Translations under genes and position numbers: made by a program | Shown here: piece by piece, positions 1-11,106 of the stretch | Numbering within the stretch: the stretch's first letter is position 1 | Layout of the letters: each line of letters begins with the position of its first letter | NCBI GenBank assembly: GCA_013076295.1 | Contig: RQOL01000519.1 | Coordinates: forward strand, 868,001-932,000 | Direction: 5' to 3' | Length of the DNA: 64,000 nucleotides | Source of the DNA: Sanderia malayensis | Lineage: Eukaryota; Cnidaria; Scyphozoa; Semaeostomeae; Pelagiidae | Notes under the pieces: generated by a model | Database searches by the model: none | What the model was told of the DNA's origin: nothing | Seen by the model: only the letters and a program-made list of their open reading frames with translations

Positions 1-101
1 ACAAGCATGAAACTCAGAGTAACAGAGAACTAAGTCTACTTTCTTGCTTCTACTCTAAATTTGACATTATTATCCTATTAGAAGTAGAAGTATTGTCATA
101 C

Positions 102-1876
102 CCTCTCTGGGTTGATCCAGTTCAGTGCCCAGTATGCTTTCTTCTGTACACAGGGCATGGTTTCAATAGCTCTGAATAGTTTGTCCTGCTCCACAACATC
201 CTTGATGTAGGTGTCAATCAACAAGCTATACATCTCAGAATGGATATTCTCAATGGCAATTTGGAAGCCATAGAAACATCTTGCCTCAGCAACTTGAACT
301 TCCTGGCTGAAACATTCAACCTGGAAAAACAAAGTGGACCAACTCAATAATCTATATTTTCTCTATACTTAAATTATATTAAAAAATTACAATGTATTAA
401 ACTGAATCGGTCTGAAGGATTGATATTTGTGTACCTACCAAATTTTCATTGACAATTCCATCACTGGCAGCAAAGAAAGCAAGGACGTGGGAAATAAACT
501 TCTTCTCTTCAGGCTATTGGGCAAATGAAGCATCTTTTATAGTAAGATAAGCATAAAATAAAACTTTCAGTGAAAAAAATTGAGAAATTAATTACTATTA
601 ACCTTCAGTTTGTTCCAGTCAGCTAAATCGTGAGATAAATCAACTTCCTCCGCAGTCCAAAAGGAAGCTAGGAAAGAACAAAAAAAGAAATTCAATACAT
701 TAACTATCCCAAGCGTGTCAGGGCAAGCCATTAAGATTTTACGTCACGCATTTGAATGGCCTGATATTTCTTTTTCTTCGCAGAACAAAGAGAAAATTCC
801 TGCTGTGTGTTTCATGAGGGCGGGAAAATGATATTCTGCTGTTTTAAATCTCAAAAATGGTGTCTTCTTCTCACACGGGTCAAAAATTAGACGCTAACAT
901 AACTTGGCTTGTGCCTAACAGGTTTGCGTGACTCAGGCCTTCAGAAAATTCCTCGAGAAGCAACCAACTTACCTTCAGCTTTCTTGTAAAACTGCCATAT
1001 GTCTTGATATTGAATTGGGAAAATAACGAATCGTCTGGGGTTTTCCTTCAGAAGAGGTTCTTCTGATACGTCGAACTTGCTTTTCTTTACTTTTTTCTGT
1101 GGAGAGAGTTTACGCATTTTATTGCCAAACGATGGAAAAACCACGCCGCCATTCATGTTGAGCGGAAAGAAAATTTCTTTCAGCGTCTTTTCAAAATCAG
1201 CTGATTGATTCAAGATGGCGCGCAAAATTGCACAACTTGATAATACGAAAAGAATTCAAAATTTGGCAACAAATAACGAATATTATATTGCGAATTGAGC
1301 ACATCGTTGTATTTATTGCAATGTTAGTAACTTTAGAACAGGAAAAGAGATTTCAAGCACAGCATAAAGTTTAAAATTTCGGCGCCAAATTTTCATCAAT
1401 GAATGCATGAAAATTTGGTTTGGCTCAAATTTAGAAAAACAGCATAAATAAAATTCATTACTCAATTTCTGATCAATATTTGCTAACTCAAGCAGCTAAT
1501 AATACTCTACTAGTCTAGAATGAAGAATTCACTATTGCTTGCTGGTGCCTCGTGGCCCTGCAACTCGACAACGCCTTAAGTCATGGCCTGAGCTGGTATC
1601 TTGCATAATTTACAGGTAGATCGCAACGAATAAATGCCCAAGAAGAGGACGTTTATTAAAGCTTAAATCAAGTCTAAGCAATATCTAAGCAATGCAAATG
1701 GCCTTTGCAAAAATAAGAGCTGACATGGAAAACATGTTGGCGCTAATTTTAACAAAACAATATTTTACCTCAAGTTTAATGTCTTTCTTGTTTCTGATAT
1801 TCTCCTTCATATGCTGAATTCTTTCTTGAGTTGCGAGAGGACTGTTGTTGATCTTGTTTGTGATATCTCCTAACAT
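102..1876 (-). CDS. RRM2: Ribonucleotide reductase small subunit R2, 5' part (partial at left edge)
   Basis: R2 holds the diiron-tyrosyl radical that the large subunit uses to reduce ribonucleotides to dNTPs in the cytosol. Coding exons on the minus strand: 1769-1876, 973-1096, 603-667, 439-513 and 102-320, all with GT/AG ends and compatible phases, giving 197 codons before the gene leaves the window. The family segment [10 protein letters not shown] is present, as are the iron-ligand Asp in AASDGIV and the ENIHSEMY motif carrying the Glu and His ligands and the radical Tyr (D138, E169, H172 and Y176 in human numbering). The start at 1876 (MLGDITNK) is chosen because the residues upstream look like 5' UTR; another in-frame Met lies at 1927. 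The C-terminal half, including the tail that binds the large subunit, is outside the window. Confidence 0.95.
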
Positions 1877-1979
1877 CTTGAAGGTTTTAGTGGGTGAAAT
1901 ATTAAGAGTCAGATATTTGCAGTACAAGGAAACTTCAGGACAGAAAATACTTGGTCAACAAGTAATGTGGAGAAGCTGA

Positions 1980-2170
1980 CTGTTAAGAAAATTATCCTCG
2001 TTGGCGGATTTTTATAATCTCGCGCTATTTTTCAACAAACTACGCGTCTGATTGGTTGATGATACAATAGACCCATGTTGTGCGACATGGTGATTGGTTG
2101 GCTACATGAAATCTGCTCTTTGATTGGACAATGAGGAAATTTAGCGGTAAATTTTCAAATTTACCACATC
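1980..2170 (-). promoter_or_regulatory. RRM2 promoter with three CCAAT boxes and E2F-like sites
   Basis: Upstream of the RRM2 start, ATTGG (CCAAT on the gene strand) occurs at about 2050, 2092 and 2121. TTGGCGGA near 2003 and TTTAGCGG near 2140 resemble E2F sites. RRM2 promoters in other animals use CCAAT/NF-Y and E2F for S-phase expression, so the arrangement fits; the assignment is inference from motif and position. Confidence 0.5.
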
Positions 2171-2576
2171 CGGTGACCTTTGAATGTCTTCATTAACAGG
2201 GCACACAAAGTGAAATATCAACATGAAACCGAGGTTTTAATAAAACAATAGAAATAAATGCTCCGCGCCAATCAAACACAACACTGTCTTTTTGACGTGA
2301 CGTAATTGTCTCTTCAATTGACTCTTGGGAAAACTAGGACCTCAAGAAATTTTGCGCAATTGCATACGTAATCAAACTTCCAAGAGCAAGCCCTATAGCA
2401 TTTATGACAATCCAATTATACCCTAAACGTTGGGGCATTATGCATGGGGTATATATCAGAGTAATGAGAAATTGTGCTTTTAAAGGTGATCACGCAAATT
2501 TGCATAGCTAGTAACAGAGAATGAAACAAGACAAATAAAAATATATTTGGTTTCTTTAATTCAAGAATTTTATCTA
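2171..2576. other. Intergenic stretch between the RRM2 promoter and the RPS7 stop
   Basis: No ORF or RNA gene is supported here. The right end holds the RPS7 3' UTR with an ATTAAA-type poly(A) signal on the minus strand near 2556-2561. Confidence 0.5.
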
Positions 2577-5500
2577 TTATTCAAAAGTAGGGAATTCGAA
2601 GACAACATCTTTTCCTGTCAATTTCTTGTATACAGCAGAGAATGTGTCAACCTGCAAATGGAAAAAGCATGCATCAACTTCAAATGAAATAACAATTAGT
2701 CCCCTGCACAAACATGTTGACTGATGCAAGAAATGGTTTGCTTCATAGCATGGTCAATCATCAAATGCATAGCATAAGACTGGGGCGACATTATAATAAT
2801 CATATGCAAGCCATATTACAGAGCAATGTCTTTAATCATCTTTAATCAATCTACTAATAGCAAGAAAAGGAACTGTACCTTGTGTTCCACATTGGTTTGC
2901 TGAGTCTTGTCCAGATGACTACAATTGAAATACAAATAAAATTAATCATAATCTAAGCAATTGATGAGACTAGGGTTAGGGTTAGGGAGCAAAGATCTAT
3001 TGATTAAGTATTGAAGAGCAAAGATGTTAGGATAAATTTACTTACACTCTTGTTAAACGGGATCCATCTAGTTTAATTCTGATCCTCTTTCCAACAATTT
3101 CACTTGGGTAGACAAGATCATCAAGGATACTGTTGTGTACTGCAGTCAACGTACGGCTAGAATAATTCAAAGCAAAGTAACAATAAAACAACAAATACTT
3201 CAGAAAAAACAATGAAACTAAATACACACGAGTAACTTCAGTGCATGGGCGTTCGGCATATGCCATTGGCATAAGACTGGGGCGGCCAACAAACTCATCA
3301 TTAGCAGTGCACAACTTCATCATATAACATTTCAATTCGCATCTCACCTTCTTGGTCTAACTTGCTTTTGATTCCTAGACTTTCGAGTGGGCTTTGGCAG
3401 AATTTTTCTCTGAAATACAAATCACACTGCAATGCATACACAAGCCATCAAGGTAAGGAGATCAAAGGAACCTTGAGGTGACTCGCGACAGATGGCTTTT
3501 ATTTCACTGTATTATCCAGAAAGTGAAGAAAGTAATATTAAATTAAAGGGCTTATGTAGCCTGAAATGAGATATATCGATTTTTTTACGGAGATGGAGAG
3601 AAAAAGATCTGAGTATCACTATGAACCTATTTTGAGTGTTTTCTGACGAGTTTAAGTGTATTTTTTCCAAGCTCAAACACAACCAGGTCTGCGCTATATT
3701 TTCCTCACATTATGAGTCAATTCTCGTTGCTTTCAATTAAAACAGAAATGTTAACAAATTTTGAAAAAAATAAAACTTTCAAGATTTTGATTCAGTGTGA
3801 CGTCAGAATGAACCGAGCTATTGTTCTTCAACTATTGTTCTCTGAGCAAGAGCTGCCCGGCCTGTGTTGAAACAGTGTCTGGCTAAAATCTTTTCAAAAT
3901 GTCGGATTGCGAAAATAGTAGCTCAAAACAAATTCCTCTGACAACGAAGGACGAAGTCTTCCCCTGAGGATAGCGAAGAAAACGAAGACTATTCAGTAGT
4001 CAGTTCGTATAGTTGAAACTCGCACGAAGGAGAACCTCTTGCAAGAAGACCCCGTGCTGGGTACGGCAGTGATGATAAAGAATCGGGTTGTGAAGGCCTA
4101 CCTAGATATCTCTGAAAGAGCTGGATGCCCGTTTTGAAAATAAAACTTATGTTGATAATTGGTTAGTTCATTTGTTATTTAATAAATTATTGGCAACTGT
4201 TAAACATTAATTCTATGGAATCATATGAGTTTTGTTCATTGTACTGTTTTGTCTTCAGTTGTTACGGTCCAATCCAGGTCTTCAGAAGAGTTTCGTCTTG
4301 CGAGACTTATAGAGTGAGACGAATTTAGTGTTGGCGCAGCAAATTCAAAAAACATTTGTTTTGAGACCACTCAAGCAAACATTTTGACTCCAGTTTTCGA
4401 TCTTGTTTCATCAAGTTAAAAAACTATCATTTTCCAAAACAAAAATGAAATACTATAATTGTTGTATTAGTTGCATAAGCATACAGCTAGAAAACTTTCT
4501 TCTTTTCACCTGATGCTTCCAACGAGTCAAAAATGCTCCCCGTCTCCGTGCGTGATCGTGCTTGTGGTCCCCCCCCCCCCCTGCCACAGCGTGCCCAGCA
4601 TCTAGTATGGTACGTCATGTTGTTTGTTATTTCAACAAGTTTACATTTTATCCAATGAAAAACTTGCAAAGTGATATCATACTTGGTAGCCTCACTTCAA
4701 ATCAAAAGTGAACGTTTGAATCTGAGGCACATACCTTATATGGGCAAGTAGGAAGTCTACACAGACACAGACACAGACACAGACACAGACACAGAACACA
4801 ACATTTTTCCCCACTCACCAACATATACTCGCTTGCGCATGCGCTTCGCGAGTCAAAAATAGCATATTAAAGGCTTTAGTAATAGCCTTGTTGAGTAAAA
4901 GGTAACTTGCTTCATTGCATGGTCGATCATCAAATGCAAAGCATAAGACTGGGGCGACATAATATTAATCATCAGCAAGATATCATGTAATAATTAACTT
5001 CCATAAAAAAGATTACATACAAATTTGACAATTCATTTCATACCTGAGCGACAACTACAACATGTTTGCCTGAGAATTTCTTTTCCAATTCTCTCACCAG
5101 TCTGACCTGAAATATCAAAGAATACACATCATTTTGTTGTAATAACTAAATAAATAACTTGAATGTCCTTTCTGCTCTTTCAATATCATGTTCTTAGATT
5201 TGCTTCAGGGTTGTACTAAGTCAATCATCAAATGCAAAGCATAAGACCGCCCGACGTAAGCTTCATCACAAGCAAACCCAGTTAATTAAAACTCCAACAT
5301 CCATTGGATATAGTAACAGATAATTTACTTGGATTTTCTGGAAGCTTTTCAGCTGTGGAACTGGAACAAAGATGATCACTACTTTCCTGCCATTGATTTC
5401 AAGTTCCTACACACAAAGAAAATATTCAATATTGAATCAAGAGTATTTTATGGAAAAGGAGCTCCAGTGGTCAGGTGTGATATTCAAAATGTATGCAAGA

Positions 5501-6197
5501 GTTTCATCAAAGAGACCACTGGTCTGGTCTCATTGTGCGACAAATGCAAATATATTCTGGCATGCCTCTTTGTCTGCTTACAATCCAAAGTGTAAACAGG
5601 GAGTTTGACATGCAAAATATTTCTTCACATATTACTCAAGTTCAAACAGAGAAGTCAGAATTTTGCCAACCTTTGCTCCACTTATGTACAATTCTCGCAG
5701 ACTGGTCTTCATATCAGAGTTCATTTCCAACTCAAATATAGCCTGAAAGTAGAAATACACCGTGAAAACTAGCTTTTTCATCATTCACAAAACCGTAGAA
5801 GGATTATTTTATTATCAACAATATTTGCAACCAGACTTGTTTTTCACCAAGTAATATCATAACATGGTATATGTTTGGACAAGGATTGCAATTCATTCTC
5901 GCATGTTACTTATTCTACACGCCATACCAAAAATATCAGCATTAGACGTGCAGTGACTAAAGCATGCAGTTCAATTAATAAATACAATCATGAAAATATA
6001 TTAATGACGCAGGCCTACTTCAAACAACGCACGAGACTTAGGCCCGGCAATAATAAAGTAACCAGTTATGTATTTTAAACAGAATTAACGATAGAAATTT
6101 TGAGAAATAATGGGCATTTTACCTGCGAGATCGACTGCTCGAACTCGTCTGCATCTGCATTTCCAGGTTTTCTTATCTTTGCACTGGCAGTGAACAT
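2577..6197 (-). CDS. RPS7: 40S ribosomal protein S7 (eS7)
   Basis: Small-subunit ribosomal protein needed for 18S processing and 40S assembly. Eight coding exons: 6123-6197, 5671-5742, 5329-5406, 5044-5106, 3348-3409, 3046-3156, 2879-2918 and 2577-2651, summing to 191 residues plus stop (human 194). Diagnostic segments are [35 protein letters not shown] and the C-terminus [17 protein letters not shown] 5' UTR exon is likely at 6393-6420: it begins with the pyrimidine run CTCTTTC typical of TOP mRNAs, ends in GAAG before a GTAAAG donor, and splices to an acceptor at 6211-6212 just ahead of the ATG. Four introns host related C/D snoRNA-like elements. The gene is divergent from PEX13. Confidence 0.97.
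2735..2812 (-). ncRNA. Box C/D snoRNA copy 1 in RPS7 intron 7
   Basis: On the minus strand the element has TTGC/GCAA ends, a weak box C (ATGATTA), the guide TGTCGCCCCAGTC followed by CTTATG (degenerate D'), a C'-like TTTGATGA and a weak D box (ATGA). The guide contains CGCCCCAGTC, complementary to the conserved 28S domain V segment GACUGGGGCG (recalled from memory). Its 3' end is about 83 nt from the 3' splice site, the usual spacing for intronic C/D snoRNAs. The weak boxes suggest a decaying copy. Confidence 0.55.
2968..2990 (+). repeat. Short telomere-like run in RPS7 intron 6
   Basis: ACTAGGGTTAGGGTTAGGG lies in the 127-bp sixth intron. It matches the vertebrate-type telomere unit TTAGGG that recurs in satellites at 22990-23850 and at the right edge. 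Confidence 0.7.
3233..3306 (-). ncRNA. Box C/D snoRNA copy 4 in RPS7 intron 5 (well-formed boxes)
   Basis: Minus strand: box C ATGATGA (3295-3301) and box D CTGA (3238-3241). The D' guide CCGCCCCAGTC is complementary to 28S GACUGGGGCGG over 11 nt. The D guide GAACGCCCATGCA matches the complement of 18S UGCAUGGCCGUUC at 12 of 13 positions. By the D+5 rule the second guide points at the U in UGCAU, equivalent to human 18S Um1326, the site guided by SNORD33. The 3' end is about 75 nt above the 3' splice site. The boxes and guides are seen in the sequence; the rRNA targets are recalled from memory; function is inferred. Confidence 0.7.
4757..4797. repeat. (ACAGAC)n microsatellite in RPS7 intron 4
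   Basis: About six copies of a 6-bp ACAGAC unit within the enlarged fourth intron. A C11-13 homopolymer lies nearby at about 4568-4580. Confidence 0.85.
4906..4979 (-). ncRNA. Box C/D snoRNA copy 2 in RPS7 intron 4
   Basis: Minus strand: terminal stem CTTGCT/AGCAAG closes box C (CTGATGA) and D-like ATGA. It shares the guide ATGTCGCCCCAGTCTTATG with copy 1, then C' TTTGATGA and the D guide CGACCATGCA, which pairs with 18S UGCAUGGCCG with one mismatch. It sits near the 5' end of a 1.6-kb intron, about 1.5 kb from the 3' splice site, unlike the other copies, probably because later insertions lengthened the intron. Confidence 0.6.
5197..5278 (-). ncRNA. Box C/D snoRNA copy 3 in RPS7 intron 3 (well-formed boxes, altered guides)
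   Basis: Minus strand: terminal stem GTTTGCTT/AAGCAAAT, box C GTGATGA (5263-5269), internal CTTATGC and TTTGATGA shared with copies 1 and 2, and box D CTGA (5205-5208). The 3' end is about 90 nt above the 3' splice site. The guide before D' is GTCGGGCGGTC instead of GTCGCCCCAGTC, and the D guide TTAGTACAACC also differs, so its targets are unknown to me. Confidence 0.7.
5464..5522 (-). ncRNA. Weak snoRNA-like hairpin in RPS7 intron 2
   Basis: A 9-bp perfect stem (CCAGTGGTC with GACCACTGG) encloses TGATGA and abuts CTGA on the minus strand. It lacks the guide core shared by the other RPS7 intron elements and its C box is set in from the stem, so it may be only a hairpin. Confidence 0.25.
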
Positions 6198-6392
6198 GGC
6201 TGCTGGTTACCTAAACAGACATCAAGAAATAAAATATCGTTTACTACCATTGGAGATACCCATCATGTCAAAATCTCATACTTATCTAAAAGCAGAGGTT
6301 TCAAGCGACCATTAAAGGGTTTAAAGCGTATGTAGGACTTAGTTTTGAATGTATATTTTGAATGAAGTTTCGACTAATTTCAACAACTTTAC

Positions 6393-6783
6393 CTTCGATG
6401 GCACCTTGTAATAGAAAGAGTGATTTTATTGTCCGCGTTCAACATTGCGCTGCCGAAGCCTGGGCAAAAAGTTGTAAAAAAAACATGCGTCAAAAGATGA
6501 TTCAATCGAGAATCGACATGGTCTTCATCATAATGGAGGTCGAACCTTTTTCCTGTGTCGCAGAAAAGAATTTTTGAAATTACCCTTCATATAATTCAAA
6601 GAGTCAGATGAGGTACATGTTTTTTTATTTGAATACACTAGTAAAGTTAGAAGTAATATCTCAACACACAACGGATAGCTCGACACTTCACTTCCTCCTT
6701 CCTTTAGTAGTTTAGTAGGCCTAATTCTTTTTGACCAGACAAATTTTGGAATTTTTTCCAACCAGTTGTGGGCATATCTGGAA
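6393..6783. promoter_or_regulatory. Divergent promoter region between RPS7 and PEX13
   Basis: About 360 bp separate the inferred RPS7 transcription start (minus strand, CTCTTTC at 6414-6420) from the PEX13 ATG at 6784. No other gene fits here. A shared bidirectional promoter is likely from the geometry; I cannot see a clear TATA element. Confidence 0.4.
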
Positions 6784-8829
6784 ATGACATCACCGATAAA
6801 ACCATGGGAACGTACCGGCGGTAACACCAATTCGAGAAACTTCCAAGGGCCTTCTTCTTCACCTCGAGTCCCTTCTGTGAGGTTTCGAATTCCAAGTGGG
6901 ACAACAAAATCGAATAACGTGCAGCAAGACAAAGACAGGGAGACTGATTCCGCACCACGTGTACCGTCGCGGCAAGGGAATAGTTACGGACAAAGTTATG
7001 GCCAAGGATATGGATCATCATCTTATGGATACGGGTCAGGATATGGAAGTAGTTATTACGGAGGAGGAGGTGGCTATGGAGGAGGCTATGGCTATGGAGG
7101 AGGTATACATGGAGTACTCTTGACATTTAGATTAACCAGAACTGTTACTTGCTTTCCCCACTAAATATATATATTGTTGAATCTTTATAAAACCCCTCCA
7201 CAACAGCTGACTTTGAGCTATTACTCCATAAACCAAGCTAGTACCCCACAAACCAAGCTAGCATGAGAGCTAAAATAGTATTCATAAATTCTTCTATCTT
7301 CAAGGATATTGATATTGTATTTCATAGGCTATGGCATGGGCGGTTGCTATCCATCATACGGCATGAATCGTGGCATTGGCTACGGTGCATCAAACATGAC
7401 ACCAAGTTCTTTTGTAAGGCAAGCTGAAGAATCATGCCAGCCTGCATTCCAATCTGTGCAATCAATCGTCCAAGCATTTGCTTCAATAGCTACCATGTTG
7501 GATTCCACATTCTTTGCTGTTCATAGCTCCTTCCGTGCTGTCATTGGCGTTGCTGACCAATTTACCAACTTGCGAATGCATGTGACAAACACTCTTGGTG
7601 CACTGGCAATCTTTCGGGGTATTCGCTACGTTTTCAGGAAATTGATGAGTTTTTTCAGGCTACGAAGAGGAGACCTTGAACAGGATGACCTGTGGAAGGA
7701 TGTTTCGAAAGAGGTTGCCGATAAAGCTGCTGTGAAATCTCCGAGGTCATGGCCAATTTTTCTGTTTTTTGCTGTTGTTCTTGGCACTCCTTGGTTGATT
7801 TGGAAGTTTCTGCAATCCATATCTGGCGAAGAATCAACAGAATCTTGGATGACAGGTAACTTAACAAGCATTCCCTTATATGTCAAAATCTGCAAATGAT
7901 GCCAGGAAACTCTCCTCTTTGCCATCATGTATAATTAAAAGTCTTCTGAACTGGTTTGATCGAAATCTGTCTGATTCAAACAATGTTTGATCAGACAGAC
8001 TGTATTTGAAAATCATTTACTTGTCTATTATTGTTATCACTTTAGTTGTCTATTGATTGCATCGCAATAACATGAACCTCTGAGTTACAACCAGTGTGTT
8101 AAACTCTTTCTGTCATTGTTATCATTATCTCTTTAGATATAATATCTCATTGCTATTTTCTTCACCTTCAGGTGAATCAGAGCACTTTGAAGCACAGGCA
8201 GAATATGACTTTGATGCTGTTAATAATGATGAATTATCATTACAAGCTGGTGATCTACTTCGCATTGCACCAAAACACAAACAACCTCATGTACGAGGAT
8301 ATTTACTCGCCACTGTTGATGGCAATGCAACAGGACTTGTCCCTGCTAACCACATCAAGGTTTGTCAATGAATTTTAACTTGCGGTTTACTGTTTTGTCA
8401 GTTATCGATTATCACTGCTTTGGCGTATTTCATTCAATTTTAATGCCGATGCTCAGCATCGCTTTAAGCATTTTGCTCATGGAAGTAGACAAGACTAACA
8501 GAAAAAAATTGGTCACTCCAAGATAACTATAGGCACTCCACCTACCCGGATAGTTACTTGCGAGTTGCTATGATGTGCAAGCTACTTGCTGTGTCGAAAC
8601 TCTTCACACGCCAATACAAGCTAAGATTCTAATGACGCTGACGCATCCTTTTTTGTCGCAGATATTTGGCAGAAAGAAGCAATCGAGAACAATAACAGAA
8701 AACAAAACAGCTACCAGTGAACGTGAACAATCGTTTGAAGAGGAAAGGACTAATAATGATGATAGAATTACTGAAATTTATGATGAAATAACAGAAGAGC
8801 AAGATGACTTAGATGAATTTGAATCTTAG
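6784..8829 (+). CDS. PEX13: Peroxin-13, peroxisomal import docking protein
   Basis: Integral peroxisomal membrane protein of the PEX13/PEX14 docking complex for PEX5 cargo. Exons 6784-7102, 7328-7855, 8172-8359 and 8662-8829 join in frame to 400 residues (human 403, also four exons). The N-terminus (SPIKPWERTG) is followed by a Gly/Tyr-rich segment (SYGQGYG, then GGGYGGGYGYGGG), known from the family as the YG domain that phase-separates in the import pore. The membrane region follows (SFVRQAEESCQPAFQSVQSI through LGALAIFRGIRYVF, then WPIFLFFAVVLGTPWLIWKF). The SH3 domain (AEYDFDAVNNDELSLQAGD to GLVPANHIKI) spans exons 3 and 4, and an acidic tail ends the protein. The start is the first ATG giving the conserved KPWE motif. 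Confidence 0.96.
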
Positions 8830-9583
8830 TGGAATTTTAGTTTATCTTTGCCAAAAATTAGAAATTATTTCTCCTTCCAATTCATGCAGACTACCATGCA
8901 GACAATATCAAATTTTTTGTAGCGACTTTAATTTTTGTAACTCAACGTTGCTCAAATTATGCAATTAGAAGCTTTTCATTTATTTTGCTTATTGTTAATT
9001 TATTATTTACAGTATTTGCCTGAATGAAATTAAGTTCCTTTAATTTTTAAAGGATATTCAGTAGTAAAAATAATTGAAAAACATGAAATAATTGTGTTTG
9101 TTTTACTACGCTAAGGAACCTATTCTTATCGGGGAGCATAAGCCAATCACATTATGTCTTTGTTATCACGTCAGTGAAACGCGGACCTGTGATTGGATGG
9201 TTAGACAATGGACTGAAACGATGACTGAAAAACGAAACTACGCCATACGACGCGAATTAAACAAAAATATCAACGCAAAATGTTGGACTAAAAACAGCCC
9301 ATAAACGCAACGAAAACAAAGGCCTCATAAACACACACTGGTGGAGTTAAATCTCGACAAATTGGATGCCCTGGGGGTAAGAAACATGTTAAAGTTTGAC
9401 GAAATTTTCAGCTATCGAAGGAGGCTGGACAAGGAGGGTTATAAAATCAGAGGCCAGTGATGCTCGAGACATCAAATGTTTCAAATCAAACAGCAATCAA
9501 TTTATCGAGATTCAGCCCCGACTCGTATTCAAAAATATTCTAATTTTCTCTCTCTGTCTTTCATTTATACAACGAATAAATAC
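8830..9583. other. Intergenic region between convergent PEX13 and the MARCH-like gene
   Basis: AT-rich DNA holding the 3' UTRs of the two genes. I see no ORF with recognisable content and no RNA gene. Confidence 0.5.
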
Positions 9584-11106
9584 CTATACCATTGTGTTCA
9601 CACCGGATGTCGTGAATAGAAACCTTTGGGTCTTTGGTCCACCGAGCAGACGTAGTCGTTTGGTTGGTGAAACGCTCACAGAGGCCTTGTCGCACACGAC
9701 CCAATCCTGATTGATTCTAACCCAGTGAACGATGAACTCTTTGGCTCGCCTTGCGAAATACAGCATGAAAACCGTAGCCATTATTGCCCCAAAACTGCCG
9801 ATGCTATAGAAAACGATGCAGGGCGTGGACGTGCAATGGTTCGAAGCATCTTTCGCCACAGATGCAACGTTTAATACCAATGCAGCTATGAATGTCAATA
9901 CCCAAATAAGTGCAAAAGGTCGCTGTGTTGGTCTTTGCCACTGCAAGAAAAATAAAGCGGTCAAATTACACCTCACTCCACCGTGTGCAAGGAAGAATGG
10001 CTGTTTAACTGGTGCGTCTAATGACGATTTTATAGATGATAGTGGTCAGTGAAGGATGAGTTGAAAGTAGCTGGCTGTAGCAGTTTTCAAAACTTTAGGC
10101 GACCGAAAAACCATAAGAAAATTAAGACAAAGAAAGTATAAATTATTACCTTCCATATTGGCCTTGTTTTTCGTACAATTTCTATTTTGATCTGGCACAG
10201 TTCGCAATTGTTGATCATTTTACTTTTCATCCACTGGATTAAGCAGCTTTCGTGGATGAATTGCAATGTGCCTGCGCAAGCACAGGGCGATATCAGCTTC
10301 TCATCGTCGCCCCCGCAGTGACAGATACGACAGTGAACATCGAGACTCATATTCGATGTGACGCTCAGTCTATTTGGCTTCAGATTCAACTCCAAGTTGA
10401 CCCCACCGCTTTTTGTTTCATTGTCCTGATGATCCGTATTTTTAACACCAACGTCGTTTTCATCAACTTCAGCCTTTACCTCTATCTTCACACCTTCACC
10501 TTCCAAATCTAACCTGACATCTTCAGCTTTCGTACCACCAGGCAGTTCCTGGCACGTTGCATGGCTTGAGCTAGTACACCGGCTTCCCATACTTTCCACA
10601 GCCAGTTCGATTTCAGTATCAAATGTCTTTGCAACCAGTAATCCAGTTCTCTTGAATTCCAAATCCATCTTGTCAGCTCTATCACTCACAATACCCTCAC
10701 GATTCGATGTATTTGCACCACTCAGTTCTTCGCTATCATTCTTATCACAGTCCATTTCGGTGGTAGAATTAGCCTGTCTGTTCTTTCTCCCTTGGTAACT
10801 ATCATCTACACCATCTAACATTTCTAAAACGGTCTGATGTGAATCGCGTAGGTTCTTACAAGACTTTGATAATCGTTCATGCGCGTGTGGATTCCTCAGA
10901 TTGTATTCCGATGTTGAACTGGACATTTTCGACCACTCTCTATGTCCAACACAGCTCGGTACTGTCCTAACAAGAGTCGAGCTATCTAATAACGTGCTCC
11001 AACCACTCTCCACACTGGCAGTTGCAACAGCAGTTTCTTCTCCACTGCTATTACCATCACCACTGCTACTGCTGCTCACAACTATTGCTGCTAACGTTGT
11101 TGACAT
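9584..11106 (-). CDS. MARCH1/8-like membrane RING-CH E3 ubiquitin ligase
   Basis: Exon 1 is 10150-11106 and exon 2 is 9584-9940, joining at IWK|WQRP to give 437 residues. The RING-CH (C4HC3) finger near residues 256-302 reads CRICHC...CACAG...HESCLIQW...CELC, closest to MARCH1/8. It is followed by two hydrophobic segments (ALIWVLTFIAALVLNVA and IVFYSIGSFGAIMATVFMLY) and a cytosolic tail. Family members ubiquitinate membrane proteins in endosomes and at the plasma membrane. About 250 Ser/Thr/acidic-rich residues precede the finger, with no domain I recognise. The ATG at 11106 (MSTTLAAIVV) is used; the frame extends a few codons upstream without another ATG. If intron retention occurred at the single splice site, a hydrophobic run (IIYTFFVLIFLWFFGRLKF) would follow instead. 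Confidence 0.88.

Noticed and set aside
3898..4140. Ser/Glu-rich coding-like segment (begins ATGTCGGATTGCG) in RPS7 intron 4
   Set aside because: Interrupted by stops within about 30 codons and no recognisable domain; at most a decayed insertion.
2735..5278. RPS7 intron repeats as U17 (H/ACA) snoRNA, as in fish RPS7
   Set aside because: The elements show C and D boxes and rRNA-complementary guides, not the H/ACA two-hairpin layout, and do not match the U17 sequence I remember.
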